In this document: one piece after another, positions 57,733 to 64,000 of the stretch
Layout: every line of letters starts with the position of its first letter
How positions within the stretch are numbered: the first letter of the stretch is position 1
DNA from: an uncultured Hyphomicrobiales bacterium
GTDB taxonomy: Bacteria > Pseudomonadota > Alphaproteobacteria > Rhizobiales > Devosiaceae
Assembly (NCBI GenBank): GCA_903828145.1
Contig: CAIKKY010000029.1
Span: forward strand, 122,267 to 186,266
Reading direction: 5' to 3'
DNA length: 64,000 bases
The notes under the pieces: generated by a model
Seen by the model: only the letters and a program-made list of their open reading frames with translations
Told to the model about the DNA's origin: nothing
The model's database searches: none
Made by a program: the position numbers and the translations under genes

Positions 57733-58245
57733 ATGACCGAGACCCTTCCCGTACCCCTTACCGGTGGATGCCAGTGCGGCGCTGTGCGCTATGGGGTGAC
57801 TGTGGTGCCGGAGGATGTGCATCTGTGCCATTGCCGCATGTGCCAGAAGCAGGTTGGCGGCCCGTTTGCCGTTATCGCGCCGGTCGATAGGGCCGGGTTC
57901 ACGGTGACGCGCGGGACCATCGCGTGGTTTCAGTCCTCGGCGCTGGCGCGGCGCGGGTTTTGCCGCGATTGCGGCACGCCGCTGATTTTTGAGTATCCGG
58001 CCTCCACGCATATCGGGGTCATGGCGGGCACGTTCGACGAGCCCGATCGTGTGCCGCCGGTCATCCAGTATGGCAATGAGGGGCGCGTCGCCTGGTATGC
58101 GCATATCGCCGCTCTGCCGGGCCTTGAGGCGACCTATGAGGATGATCCGAACGCCATGCTGCCCCGGATATCGGCCTCAAACCGCCAGCACCCGGACCAC
58201 GACACGGATCATTGGGTGCCGGGGGGCTGGACAGCCGAGCGCTGA
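57733..58245 (+). CDS. GFA-family (glutathione-dependent formaldehyde-activating-like) zinc protein
   Basis: The Cys-rich zinc motifs appear in order: GGCQCGAVRYG, LCHCRMCQKQVGGPF and RRGFCRDCGTPLIFEY. They match the Gfa/CENP-V fold. Members bind glutathione or unknown small molecules, and the formaldehyde role is not general. I used the ATG at 57733, preceded by AGGGGCG. An ATG at 57718 overlaps the previous stop and is the alternative. Length is 170 residues. Confidence 0.9.
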   Translation: MTETLPVPLTGGCQCGAVRYGVTVVPEDVHLCHCRMCQKQVGGPFAVIAPVDRAGFTVTRGTIAWFQSSALARRGFCRDCGTPLIFEYPASTHIGVMAGTFDEPDRVPPVIQYGNEGRVAWYAHIAALPGLEATYEDDPNAMLPRISASNRQHPDHDTDHWVPGGWTAER

Positions 58246-58341
58246 GCCCCGCCGCTTCAGGGAGCGCCTCCAAAAGGCCCGTTCAGCTGTTGCCGCGCGC
58301 GCCGACTACGCAATTCGACAGATGAAACCAATTCGGCTATT

Positions 58342-58358
58342 CTATTCAAATTGGATAG
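58342..58358. promoter_or_regulatory. Operator-like 17-bp near-palindrome
   Basis: CTATTCAAATTGGATAG is symmetric about its centre apart from one pair. It lies about 30 bases before a membrane protein start, in an AT-rich island. It looks like a repressor site of the AT-rich ArsR or MarR kind, but no regulator gene is adjacent. Confidence 0.45.
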
Positions 58359-58386
58359 ATTCTTCGTTTTTTTTAAGGAGAGAGCC

Positions 58387-58821
58387 GTGGGCATTCTGGT
58401 TGGGTTGCTTGTTGCCGTTCATATTTTGGCCCTTGCCGCCGGGGCAGCGAATGGCGCGATGAATATGGTGTCGGGGCCGCGGGTGGCGTCGGCCTCAGCG
58501 GAGACGCGCAGCGTGCTCTTTGCCATGCAGGATATCACGGCGCGGGTTGGCAAATATGCCATGGCGACCCTGATCGTGACCGGCCTGTTGATCCTCGGGC
58601 TGAAGTGGAACTTCACGCCGCCCAATGCCTGGTTCTTTGTGAAGATGGCTGGCGTTGTCGGCATGCTGGTGTTTATCGCGCTCGGCGAACGGCAAACGCA
58701 TAAGGCGCGCGCAGGCGGGCCAGAGGCGGGTGCGGCCGCCGGGGCGGCCAAGCGCTTTGGGCAATTGACCTCGGCCTCCTTTCTCGTCGTGGTGATTGCG
58801 GCAGTCTACGCCTTCGACTGA
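58387..58821 (+). CDS. Small integral membrane protein, four predicted helices
   Basis: The protein starts at a GTG with AAGGAG seven bases upstream. It has hydrophobic segments VGILVGLLVAVHILALAAGA, MATLIVTGLLILGL, FFVKMAGVVGMLVFIALGE and SASFLVVVIAAVYAFD. An upstream in-frame TTG at 58351 would overlap the palindrome and lacks a ribosome site. His17-like residues near the first helix and the layout recall CopD/DUF2269-like proteins, but I cannot assign it. Length is 144 residues. Confidence 0.7.
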   Translation: MGILVGLLVAVHILALAAGAANGAMNMVSGPRVASASAETRSVLFAMQDITARVGKYAMATLIVTGLLILGLKWNFTPPNAWFFVKMAGVVGMLVFIALGERQTHKARAGGPEAGAAAGAAKRFGQLTSASFLVVVIAAVYAFD

Positions 58822-58838
58822 ACGCTGCCCCAAAAGGC

Positions 58839-58867
58839 TTGCACAGGGGGCGGAACTTGCGCATAGT
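58839..58867 (+). promoter_or_regulatory. Sigma-70-type promoter of the leuA leader
   Basis: TTGCAC (58839-58844) and CATAGT (58862-58867) have a 17-base spacer. The predicted transcript starts near 58874 and contains the leucine-rich short ORF. Confidence 0.55.
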
Positions 58868-58900
58868 CCCGCCCAGTTGCAGTGCCCAACAGGGGTGAAG

Positions 58901-59017
58901 ATGTCGCGCAGTCGCGCCATTGCCATTGCCGATGAATCGGCTCGCCGCGCCCAGCTTGTTCTGGGCGCTGGCCTTTTGCTGCTTCCGGCCCTGCTGCTTC
59001 TTCTTATCAGCCCCTGA
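58901..59017 (+). CDS. Leucine-rich 38-residue ORF, candidate leuA leader peptide
   Basis: The ORF follows a GGGGTGAAG site and ends LLLLPALLLLLISP; nine of its last fourteen residues are Leu. It lies 117 bases before leuA and is followed by a seven-pair hairpin GTCCGCA/TGCGGAC (59027-59043). Runs of Leu codons directly before leuA suggest ribosome-mediated attenuation. Against this, no strong terminator with a T run lies between it and leuA, and the peptide also looks like a single-span membrane protein. Both readings remain open. Confidence 0.6.
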   Translation: MSRSRAIAIADESARRAQLVLGAGLLLLPALLLLLISP

Positions 59018-59134
59018 GCACCGGCTGTCCGCACTCTGCGGACGGGTGAGCAGGGGAGATGACCACCCAAGCCGCAAGACATTGTCTGGCCCGATGGTCC
59101 TTTGCCGACCCGGCCGCTGATAAGGAAGCCTCAA

Positions 59135-60700
59135 ATGACCCGTGCTGAGATGACGCAGAGCAACACAGATCGCGTCTATATTTTCGATACGACCCTGCGC
59201 GACGGCGAACAGAGCCCCGGCGCAACAATGACGCTCGAAGAAAAGCTGCAGGTCGCCGAAGTGCTCGACGACATGGGTGTCGATATTATCGAGGCCGGGT
59301 TCCCCATCGCGTCAAACGGCGATTTCGAGGCCGTCGTCGCGGTGGCCAAGCAGGTCAAGACTGCCGTTGTGGCCGGGCTCGCCCGCGCCATTCCCGGCGA
59401 TATCGCGCGGGCGGCTGAAGCGGTGCGCCATGCGCGGCGGGGGCGCATCCATACCTTCGTGTCGACCTCGCCCATCCACCTCGCGCATCAGATGAAAAAG
59501 ACCGAGGCCGAAGTGCTGGAGATCATCACCGGCACGGTGGCGCAGGCGCGCAATCTGATCGACAATGTGGAGTGGAGCGCGATGGACGCGACCCGCACCC
59601 CGCTCGATTTTCTGGCGCGCTGCGTGGAACTGGCGATCAAGGCCGGGGCAACCACCATCAACCTGCCGGATACGGTGGGCTATGCCGTGCCCGAAGAGCA
59701 TGAGCGCATGTTCCGCTCGATCATCGAGCGTGTGCCCGGGGCGGATCGGGTGATCTTTTCGGCCCATTGCCACAATGATCTCGGGTTGGCCGTGGCCAAT
59801 TCACTGGCCGCCGTGCGCGGTGGGGCGCGCCAGGTTGAATGCACGATCAATGGGCTGGGCGAACGGGCGGGCAATGCCGCGCTCGAAGAAGTGGTGATGG
59901 CGCTGAAGACCCGTGCCGATGCCATGCCCTATGAGACCCGGATCGAAAGCACGCACCTGTCGCGGGCGAGCAAGATCGTGTCGGCGGCGGCGAATTTCCC
60001 GGTGCAGTATAACAAGGCGATTGTGGGCAAGAACGCTTTCGCCCATGAAAGCGGCATCCATCAGGATGGCATGCTGAAGAACGCCCAGACCTATGAAATC
60101 ATGACGCCGGCATCGGTCGGCATCAAGGAAACGACGCTGGTCATGGGCAAGCATTCGGGCCGGGCCGCCTTCAAGGACAAGTTGAAGGAACTCGGCTACG
60201 AGCTGGGCGACAATGCCTTCCAGGAAGCGTTCCAGCGCTTCAAGGATCTCGCGGACCGCAAGAAGCATGTCTATGACGCCGATATCGTGGCGCTGGTCGA
60301 TGATGAGGCCGGTTCGGTCGATGACCGGATCAAGCTCGTCGATATGGAAGTGGTGTCGAAGACCGGCGGCATTCACCGTTGCGACATTACGCTGTCGCTC
60401 GACGGTGCCGCGGTTTCAGCGACCTATGATGGCACCGGATCAGTTGATGCCATCTTCAACGCCATCAAAAAGGCCGTGGGGCAGGACCCCAATCTCGTGC
60501 ATTACGGCATTGACGGGGTGACGGGCGGTACCGATGCGCAGGCGAGCGCGCATGTGCGGCTTGAAATGAATGGCCGCATTGCCTCGGGCAATGCCGCCGA
60601 GCCCGATACGCTCGTTGCTTCGGCGCGCGCCTATCTCAATGCCTATAACCGCCTGATGATCGATCGCGGCCGGGCGGCGCAGGGGGCGCTCGCCGGCTAA
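59135..60700 (+). CDS. leuA: 2-isopropylmalate synthase LeuA
   Basis: LeuA condenses acetyl-CoA with ketoisovalerate, the first step of leucine synthesis. The barrel begins [20 protein letters not shown] with metal and catalytic residues. [20 protein letters not shown] and [20 protein letters not shown] follow, and the C-terminal LeuA dimer domain gives leucine feedback. [19 protein letters not shown] lies in the linker. The ATG at 59135 follows AAGGAAG. An ATG five codons later is also possible. Length is 521 residues. It stands behind the leucine-rich leader and before a terminator. Confidence 0.97.
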   Translation: MTRAEMTQSNTDRVYIFDTTLRDGEQSPGATMTLEEKLQVAEVLDDMGVDIIEAGFPIASNGDFEAVVAVAKQVKTAVVAGLARAIPGDIARAAEAVRHARRGRIHTFVSTSPIHLAHQMKKTEAEVLEIITGTVAQARNLIDNVEWSAMDATRTPLDFLARCVELAIKAGATTINLPDTVGYAVPEEHERMFRSIIERVPGADRVIFSAHCHNDLGLAVANSLAAVRGGARQVECTINGLGERAGNAALEEVVMALKTRADAMPYETRIESTHLSRASKIVSAAANFPVQYNKAIVGKNAFAHESGIHQDGMLKNAQTYEIMTPASVGIKETTLVMGKHSGRAAFKDKLKELGYELGDNAFQEAFQRFKDLADRKKHVYDADIVALVDDEAGSVDDRIKLVDMEVVSKTGGIHRCDITLSLDGAAVSATYDGTGSVDAIFNAIKKAVGQDPNLVHYGIDGVTGGTDAQASAHVRLEMNGRIASGNAAEPDTLVASARAYLNAYNRLMIDRGRAAQGALAG

Positions 60701-60724
60701 AGCCGGGCCGCGAGACAGGGTTTG

Positions 60725-60755
60725 GGGCCGTCCTTCGGGGCGGCCCTTTGTTTTG
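60725..60755 (+). terminator. Terminator of leuA
   Basis: GGGCCGTCC (60725-60733) and GGGCGGCCC (60738-60746) pair with one G-T around TTCG, followed by TTTGTTTT. Confidence 0.85.
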
Positions 60756-60837
60756 GTGAGCCAGCGGACGGGCGCGCCCGTAGTTGTGATTTGAAGTCCC
60801 GCTGAAGCGGCGCGACACTCTATTAGGAGATCGGGTG

Positions 60838-61482
60838 ATGGCACGGACAGGCTTTGGTTTGGCGGCAGCGCTTATGGGCGTGATGGCGATGAGCGCGGCA
60901 CAGGGCGCGGAGACCGCCTATGCGATTTTCGCCGGTGGGTGCTTTTGGAGCATCGAGAGCGATTTCGACCATGCGCCGGGCGTGATTTCGACGACGTCGG
61001 GGTACACGGGCGGGCATCTTGATAACCCGCGCTATGAGGATGTGGTGACCGAAACCACCGGACATCGCGAGGCGGTGAAGGTGGAATATGACCCCAGCGT
61101 CACGAGCTACGCGACGCTGGTGGACACGTTTTTCCACCTGATTGACCCCACGGACCCGCGCGGGCAGTTCTGCGATTTCGGCGAAAGTTACACCACAGCG
61201 GTGTTTCCGGCGACGCCTGAGGAAAAGGCGATTGCCGACGCCAAGGTGACAGAAGTGGCCGGGCTTTTAGGCAAGCCCGTGGCGACCAGCATTCTTGATG
61301 CCGCGCCGTTCTGGCCGGCCGAGGCGGTGCATCAGGATTTCTGGACGGGCACGGAAGTGCTCGGCAATGGCTCCACCCGGGCCGCGCATTACCAGCGCTA
61401 CCGCATCGGCTGCGGCAAGAATGCCAAGGTTGAGGCGATCTGGGGCAAGGACGCGTTCAAGGGCCTTGACGGTCACGCCTGA
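60838..61482 (+). CDS. msrA: Exported peptide-methionine (S)-S-oxide reductase MsrA
   Basis: MsrA reduces methionine S-sulfoxide. The catalytic Cys35 is in FAGGCFWSIESDF, followed by TTSGYTGGHLDNPRYEDV and the substrate region HREAVKVEYDP. A signal peptide (residues 1-24, ending AAQGA) shows it acts outside the cytoplasm, a less common form. A Cys near the C-terminus (IGCGKNAK) may be a recycling Cys. I chose the ATG at 60838, eight bases after AGGAG, over the GTG three bases earlier. Length is 214 residues. Confidence 0.94.
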   Translation: MARTGFGLAAALMGVMAMSAAQGAETAYAIFAGGCFWSIESDFDHAPGVISTTSGYTGGHLDNPRYEDVVTETTGHREAVKVEYDPSVTSYATLVDTFFHLIDPTDPRGQFCDFGESYTTAVFPATPEEKAIADAKVTEVAGLLGKPVATSILDAAPFWPAEAVHQDFWTGTEVLGNGSTRAAHYQRYRIGCGKNAKVEAIWGKDAFKGLDGHA

Positions 61483-61486
61483 GCCT

Positions 61487-62341
61487 TTAGCCGAGATCGG
61501 GGGTCCGCTCGCCCTGGTGCAGGGTGTGCGGATCGTCGGCCAGCGTGATTTCGGCCTGCGCGCCGCCGACCTTCAACAGCCGTGCCATGGCGGCTTTGCC
61601 CTTTTCGGTCATGTCGCGGAGCGTTGGCAGGTATTCGGGCGTAGCGACCCAGGCGCGCAGTTGCAGCACGATTTTGTCGCCGGAAAAGGCTTCGACATGC
61701 ACTGTGGGCACGGGGTCCTTGAGCACGCGGGCGTCGGCCGTGGCGATATTCAGCATGGCATCACGGGCGCGGGCGACATTGATGCTGTCGGGCACGCTGA
61801 TATTGGCATCGATCCGTCGGCGTGGTTCGCGGCTATGGTTGGTAATGGCTGAGTTCCACAGCTTCTGGTTGGGGGTGAAGATATAAAGGCCGCTGGTGGA
61901 GCGGAGCCGCGTCCCGAAGAGGCCGATTTCAACCACGATGCCCGCCACGCCATCGGCCACCACATATTCGCCAATGGCGATGGGCCGCAGCCACACGAGC
62001 ATCAGCCCGGCGGCGATATTGGCGAGTGTGTTTTGCAGCGCCAGCGCAATGGCGAGGCCGCCCGCGCCCAGCACGGCGTAAATCGAGGCGCTGGGAACAC
62101 CCACAAAGCTCAGCGCCGTGACCAGCGCGAAGATGATGATGCCGTAGCGGGAGGCCTGCGCCACCAGCGGGCCGAAATTACGGTCGATTCCCGAGGCATG
62201 GGGCAAGAGCCGCAAAATCAGCCGCTGCGCCCAGCGCGCGAGAACCAGACCCAGCGCAACGATGGCGATGGCGCTGAGCAGCGGCAGGAGATTGGCACTC
62301 GACCAACCAAGGAGCGCGCGGAAGAATTCGTCTGTCGTCAT
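61487..62341 (-). CDS. mscS: Small-conductance mechanosensitive channel (MscS family)
   Basis: Three membrane helices precede the MscS pore helix, SIYAVLGAGGLAIALALQNT, followed by LANIAAGLMLVWLRPIAIGE. The soluble beta and alpha/beta domains contain VEIGLFGTRLRSTSGLYIFT and PNQKLWNSAITNHSREPRRR, as in MscS. It opens on membrane tension to release solutes. The start at 62341 (MTTDEFFRALLGW) is preferred to a longer in-frame start. Length is 284 residues. It converges with msrA, four bases apart. Confidence 0.93.
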   Translation of the reverse strand: MTTDEFFRALLGWSSANLLPLLSAIAIVALGLVLARWAQRLILRLLPHASGIDRNFGPLVAQASRYGIIIFALVTALSFVGVPSASIYAVLGAGGLAIALALQNTLANIAAGLMLVWLRPIAIGEYVVADGVAGIVVEIGLFGTRLRSTSGLYIFTPNQKLWNSAITNHSREPRRRIDANISVPDSINVARARDAMLNIATADARVLKDPVPTVHVEAFSGDKIVLQLRAWVATPEYLPTLRDMTEKGKAAMARLLKVGGAQAEITLADDPHTLHQGERTPDLG

Positions 62342-62486
62342 GGGCTTATCCACGATTGCGAGGGTTCGGCGAACCCTTTTCGGCGATAGTTTAACCGAAC
62401 GCGCGGTCAAAATGACTAAAGCGTCGTTCTTTATGACATGGGTGCTGGACAAGCCCCCCATGCCCTGCTAGTCACCGCGCCGGACC

Positions 62487-62562
<76 letters not shown>

Positions 62563-63160
62563 ACCATTTCCCTGATTTATATGGGGGATTTGGTTCGTGA
62601 CCTCGTAGTCGTAACCAAATGCCAGCGAACGAACCGGACAATGACCGGACTTTGGTGTCGGTTAGGCATAATACCGCCGCTGAGACGTGACGCATGAGTT
62701 CGTGGTCAGCGTTGCTGTGGCTACGTGATGCCTACCGCATTTGCGTAGGGCTTATATGGTCCTCTTGGCCTAATTTTGTCTTTGTTGGTCAACTGCTGGC
62801 ACTTTCCGCTAGGCCACAGGCTAGGCCCCCACTCCCCCCACCCCCCAACTTTCGAAATATGGGACCCGTCCGGTCAGCTACATCGCATTCCGGACGCTCG
62901 ATCCCGAAAAATATACAAAAAATTTTTGGCGCTTTTTTTCTGACCGTTGCGGACATCTCCCATTAGTGCGCTGCGACAAGTATCCAACCCTTCGGAACCC
63001 GGAAGGGGCCTAAAACGTCCGAAGAGCCCCCGAGAGAAACGTTCGCACTTTCATTCTGCCGCAGCCGGACTTGGTGTGCTCCGGTCCCGTAGAGCCTCAT
63101 AAAGCCCCCTTGGCCCGAGCAACCCTAAAAGACGACACTCTGCCCCCAAGTACCAAAGCC
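62563..63160. other. Region beyond tRNA-Lys without a recognisable gene
   Basis: About 600 bases with several short open frames, none with a plausible ribosome site, codon bias or recognisable protein. AT-rich patches (near 62905-62945) contrast with the GC-rich chromosome to the left. It may be decayed mobile DNA. No direct repeat of the tRNA 3' end was found inside the window. Confidence 0.55.
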
Positions 63161-63169
63161 CGCCACCGA

Positions 63170-63255
63170 CACCACGGCCGCCCAGCGGGACGGATACTCC
63201 CCCGCCATGCTCCTGCACCATCCGCACCTCTCGGTTGCGGATCTCACCTAAAAAC
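63170..63255 (-). pseudogene. Remnant of IS3-family OrfA, minus strand
   Basis: Reading leftward, one frame gives EIRNREVRMVQEHG and a second, shifted by a base, gives GEYPSRWAAVVSVAG. Together they resemble the start of IS3-group OrfA proteins (ERAVRMV-x-EH-x-x-EYPS-x-WAAI-x-SVA). No full ORF remains, so this is a frameshifted fragment. The similarity is recalled by eye, not searched. Confidence 0.5.
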
Positions 63256-63464
63256 TTGTTCTACGTCTTGCTGGTCATGCTCCATCCTTGTCTGTTAAGG
63301 ATTGGGCACATTAGCGACTACATGTGGGAGCCCGTTCCATCCAAGGGAAGACGATCCCGCTAAGTAGCATGGGGCACATCTGCGCCACCGCCACAATGAA
63401 CTTGAACAGTTGCATGGAGCGCTACTCAGGAGTTGGAGTCTCCGACAAACCCGGTGCCGGTCAT

Positions 63465-63851
63465 CTGGCGACGCGAGGGGCTGAAGGTTCCCCACAAGCA
63501 ACCCAAGCGCGGGCGGCTCTGGCTCAATGATGGATCTTGCCTCCGGCTCAGGCCCGAGCATCCCAACCATGTCTCGACCTACGACTTCGTCGAGGATCGA
63601 ACCCACAATGGGCGGAAGTATCGGATGCTCAACATCATCGACGAGTTCACCCGCGAGTGCCTCGCTATCCGAGTGAACCGCGGACTGAGGGCAGTTGACG
63701 TCATCGACGCGCTCACTGACCTGTCCATACTGCGCGGCATCCCGGCCACATCCGTTCCGACAATGGCCCAGAGTTCATCGCCAACGCCCTCAGGGCCTGG
63801 ATCGCGGCGGTCGGGGCCAGCACGGACTATATCGAGCCGTGGTCACCCTGG
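63465..63851 (+). pseudogene. IS3-family OrfB integrase-core fragment, frameshifted and truncated
   Basis: The frame shows VIWRREGLKVPHKQPKRGRL, then YDFVEDRTHNGRKYRMLNII and DEFTRECLAIRVNR, the middle of an IS3-type transposase. After LRGIP (about 63745) one base is missing. The next frame continues HIRSDNGPEFIANALRAWIA and DYIEPWSPW. The first two Asp of the DDE triad are present. The sequence breaks at SPW, just before the expected Glu, and the N-terminal part is also absent. It cannot encode an active enzyme. Confidence 0.88.
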
Positions 63852-63877
63852 CACGGAGGGGGCCCCAGGGTGCCTGC

Positions 63878-64000
63878 AGCGACGCGGAACTGCTCACGAA
63901 GATCGAGGCGGTCATTGAGGCGTCGCCGTTCAACGGGGAAGGCTATCGCAAAGTCTGGGCCCGACTGCGGGCAGACGGCGTTCGCACGGCGGCGCGCAGG
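63878..64000 (+). mobile_element. IS3-family OrfB N-terminal fragment, continuing past the window
   Basis: A different frame directly after the previous fragment encodes SDAELLTKIEAVIEASP and FNGEGYRKVWARLRADGVR. These belong to the N-terminal helix-turn-helix part of IS3-type OrfB, a region that should precede, not follow, the integrase core. A second element or a rearranged copy therefore begins here and runs off the right edge. Whether it is intact cannot be seen. Confidence 0.75.

Noticed and set aside
62694..62966. 90-codon ORF after tRNA-Lys
   Set aside because: No ribosome site, an odd Pro/Ser-rich composition and no recognisable domain. It lies in decayed DNA.
63295..63606. 103-codon minus-strand ORF
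   Set aside because: It is antisense to the IS3 integrase-core fragment and has no independent support.

Overview
The window is a high-GC chromosomal segment of an alphaproteobacterium, most likely in Hyphomicrobiales and close to Devosia/Devosiaceae. That placement is inferred from gene content, not from a search. Supporting signs are a two-piece, circularly permuted tmRNA gene, an alpha-type SspB ending in VVSLDAFRKK, and the gene orders ftsZ-lpxC-bamD-recN-ligA, hflK-hflC-degP-serB-miaA and ilvB-ilvN.

Layout. 1-6.2 kb is the end of the division/envelope cluster: ftsZ tail, lpxC, bamD, recN, ligA. 6.2-15 kb carries an aminopeptidase P, a 44-residue small protein, prmA, a nuclease-fold protein with a cardiolipin synthase, a DMT permease and a UvrD helicase. 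15-20.7 kb has a large AsmA protein, sspB with a ribbon-helix-helix gene, the permuted ssrA (tag ANDNYAKVALAA) and a peptidoglycan-binding cell-wall enzyme. 20.8-28 kb holds thyA, a GNAT gene, folA, hflK, hflC, degP, serB and miaA. 28-33.5 kb has a YbaK editing protein, a MATE exporter, ilvB-ilvN behind an attenuator-like leader, and a second DMT permease. 33.5-41.8 kb has a chemoreceptor, pdxJ, an FMN reductase, kup, a tandem pair of exported paralogues and an Old Yellow Enzyme.

41.9-53.7 kb is a catabolic island that reads as L-rhamnose use by the non-phosphorylated route. Leftward genes are an aldo/keto reductase and a sugar ABC transporter (ATPase, two permeases, binding protein), with an SDR dehydrogenase beyond a terminator. 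Rightward genes are a DHDPS-fold enzyme, a lactonase-like amidohydrolase, a FadR-type GntR regulator, rhamnose mutarotase, rhamnonate dehydratase and an M24 peptidase. The divergent promoter has two tandem matches to the FadR-class operator.

53.8-61.5 kb returns to core metabolism: a TetR regulator with ilvC, an outer-membrane barrel gene interrupted by an in-frame amber codon, several small conserved genes, leuA behind a leucine-rich short ORF, and msrA. An MscS channel gene and tRNA-Lys(CTT) follow. The last 1.4 kb, beyond the tRNA, is non-coding or debris from at least two IS3-family transposases.

Themes: three branched-chain amino acid loci (ilvBN, ilvC, leuA) lie in one window, two of them behind candidate peptide-leader attenuators. 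The tmRNA sits beside the adaptor that recognises its tag. No CRISPR array, rRNA or intact prophage was seen. The best leads for something new are the amber-interrupted barrel, the DHDPS-fold enzyme lacking the family's catalytic hydroxyls, the tandem exported paralogues and several long palindromes near gene starts.
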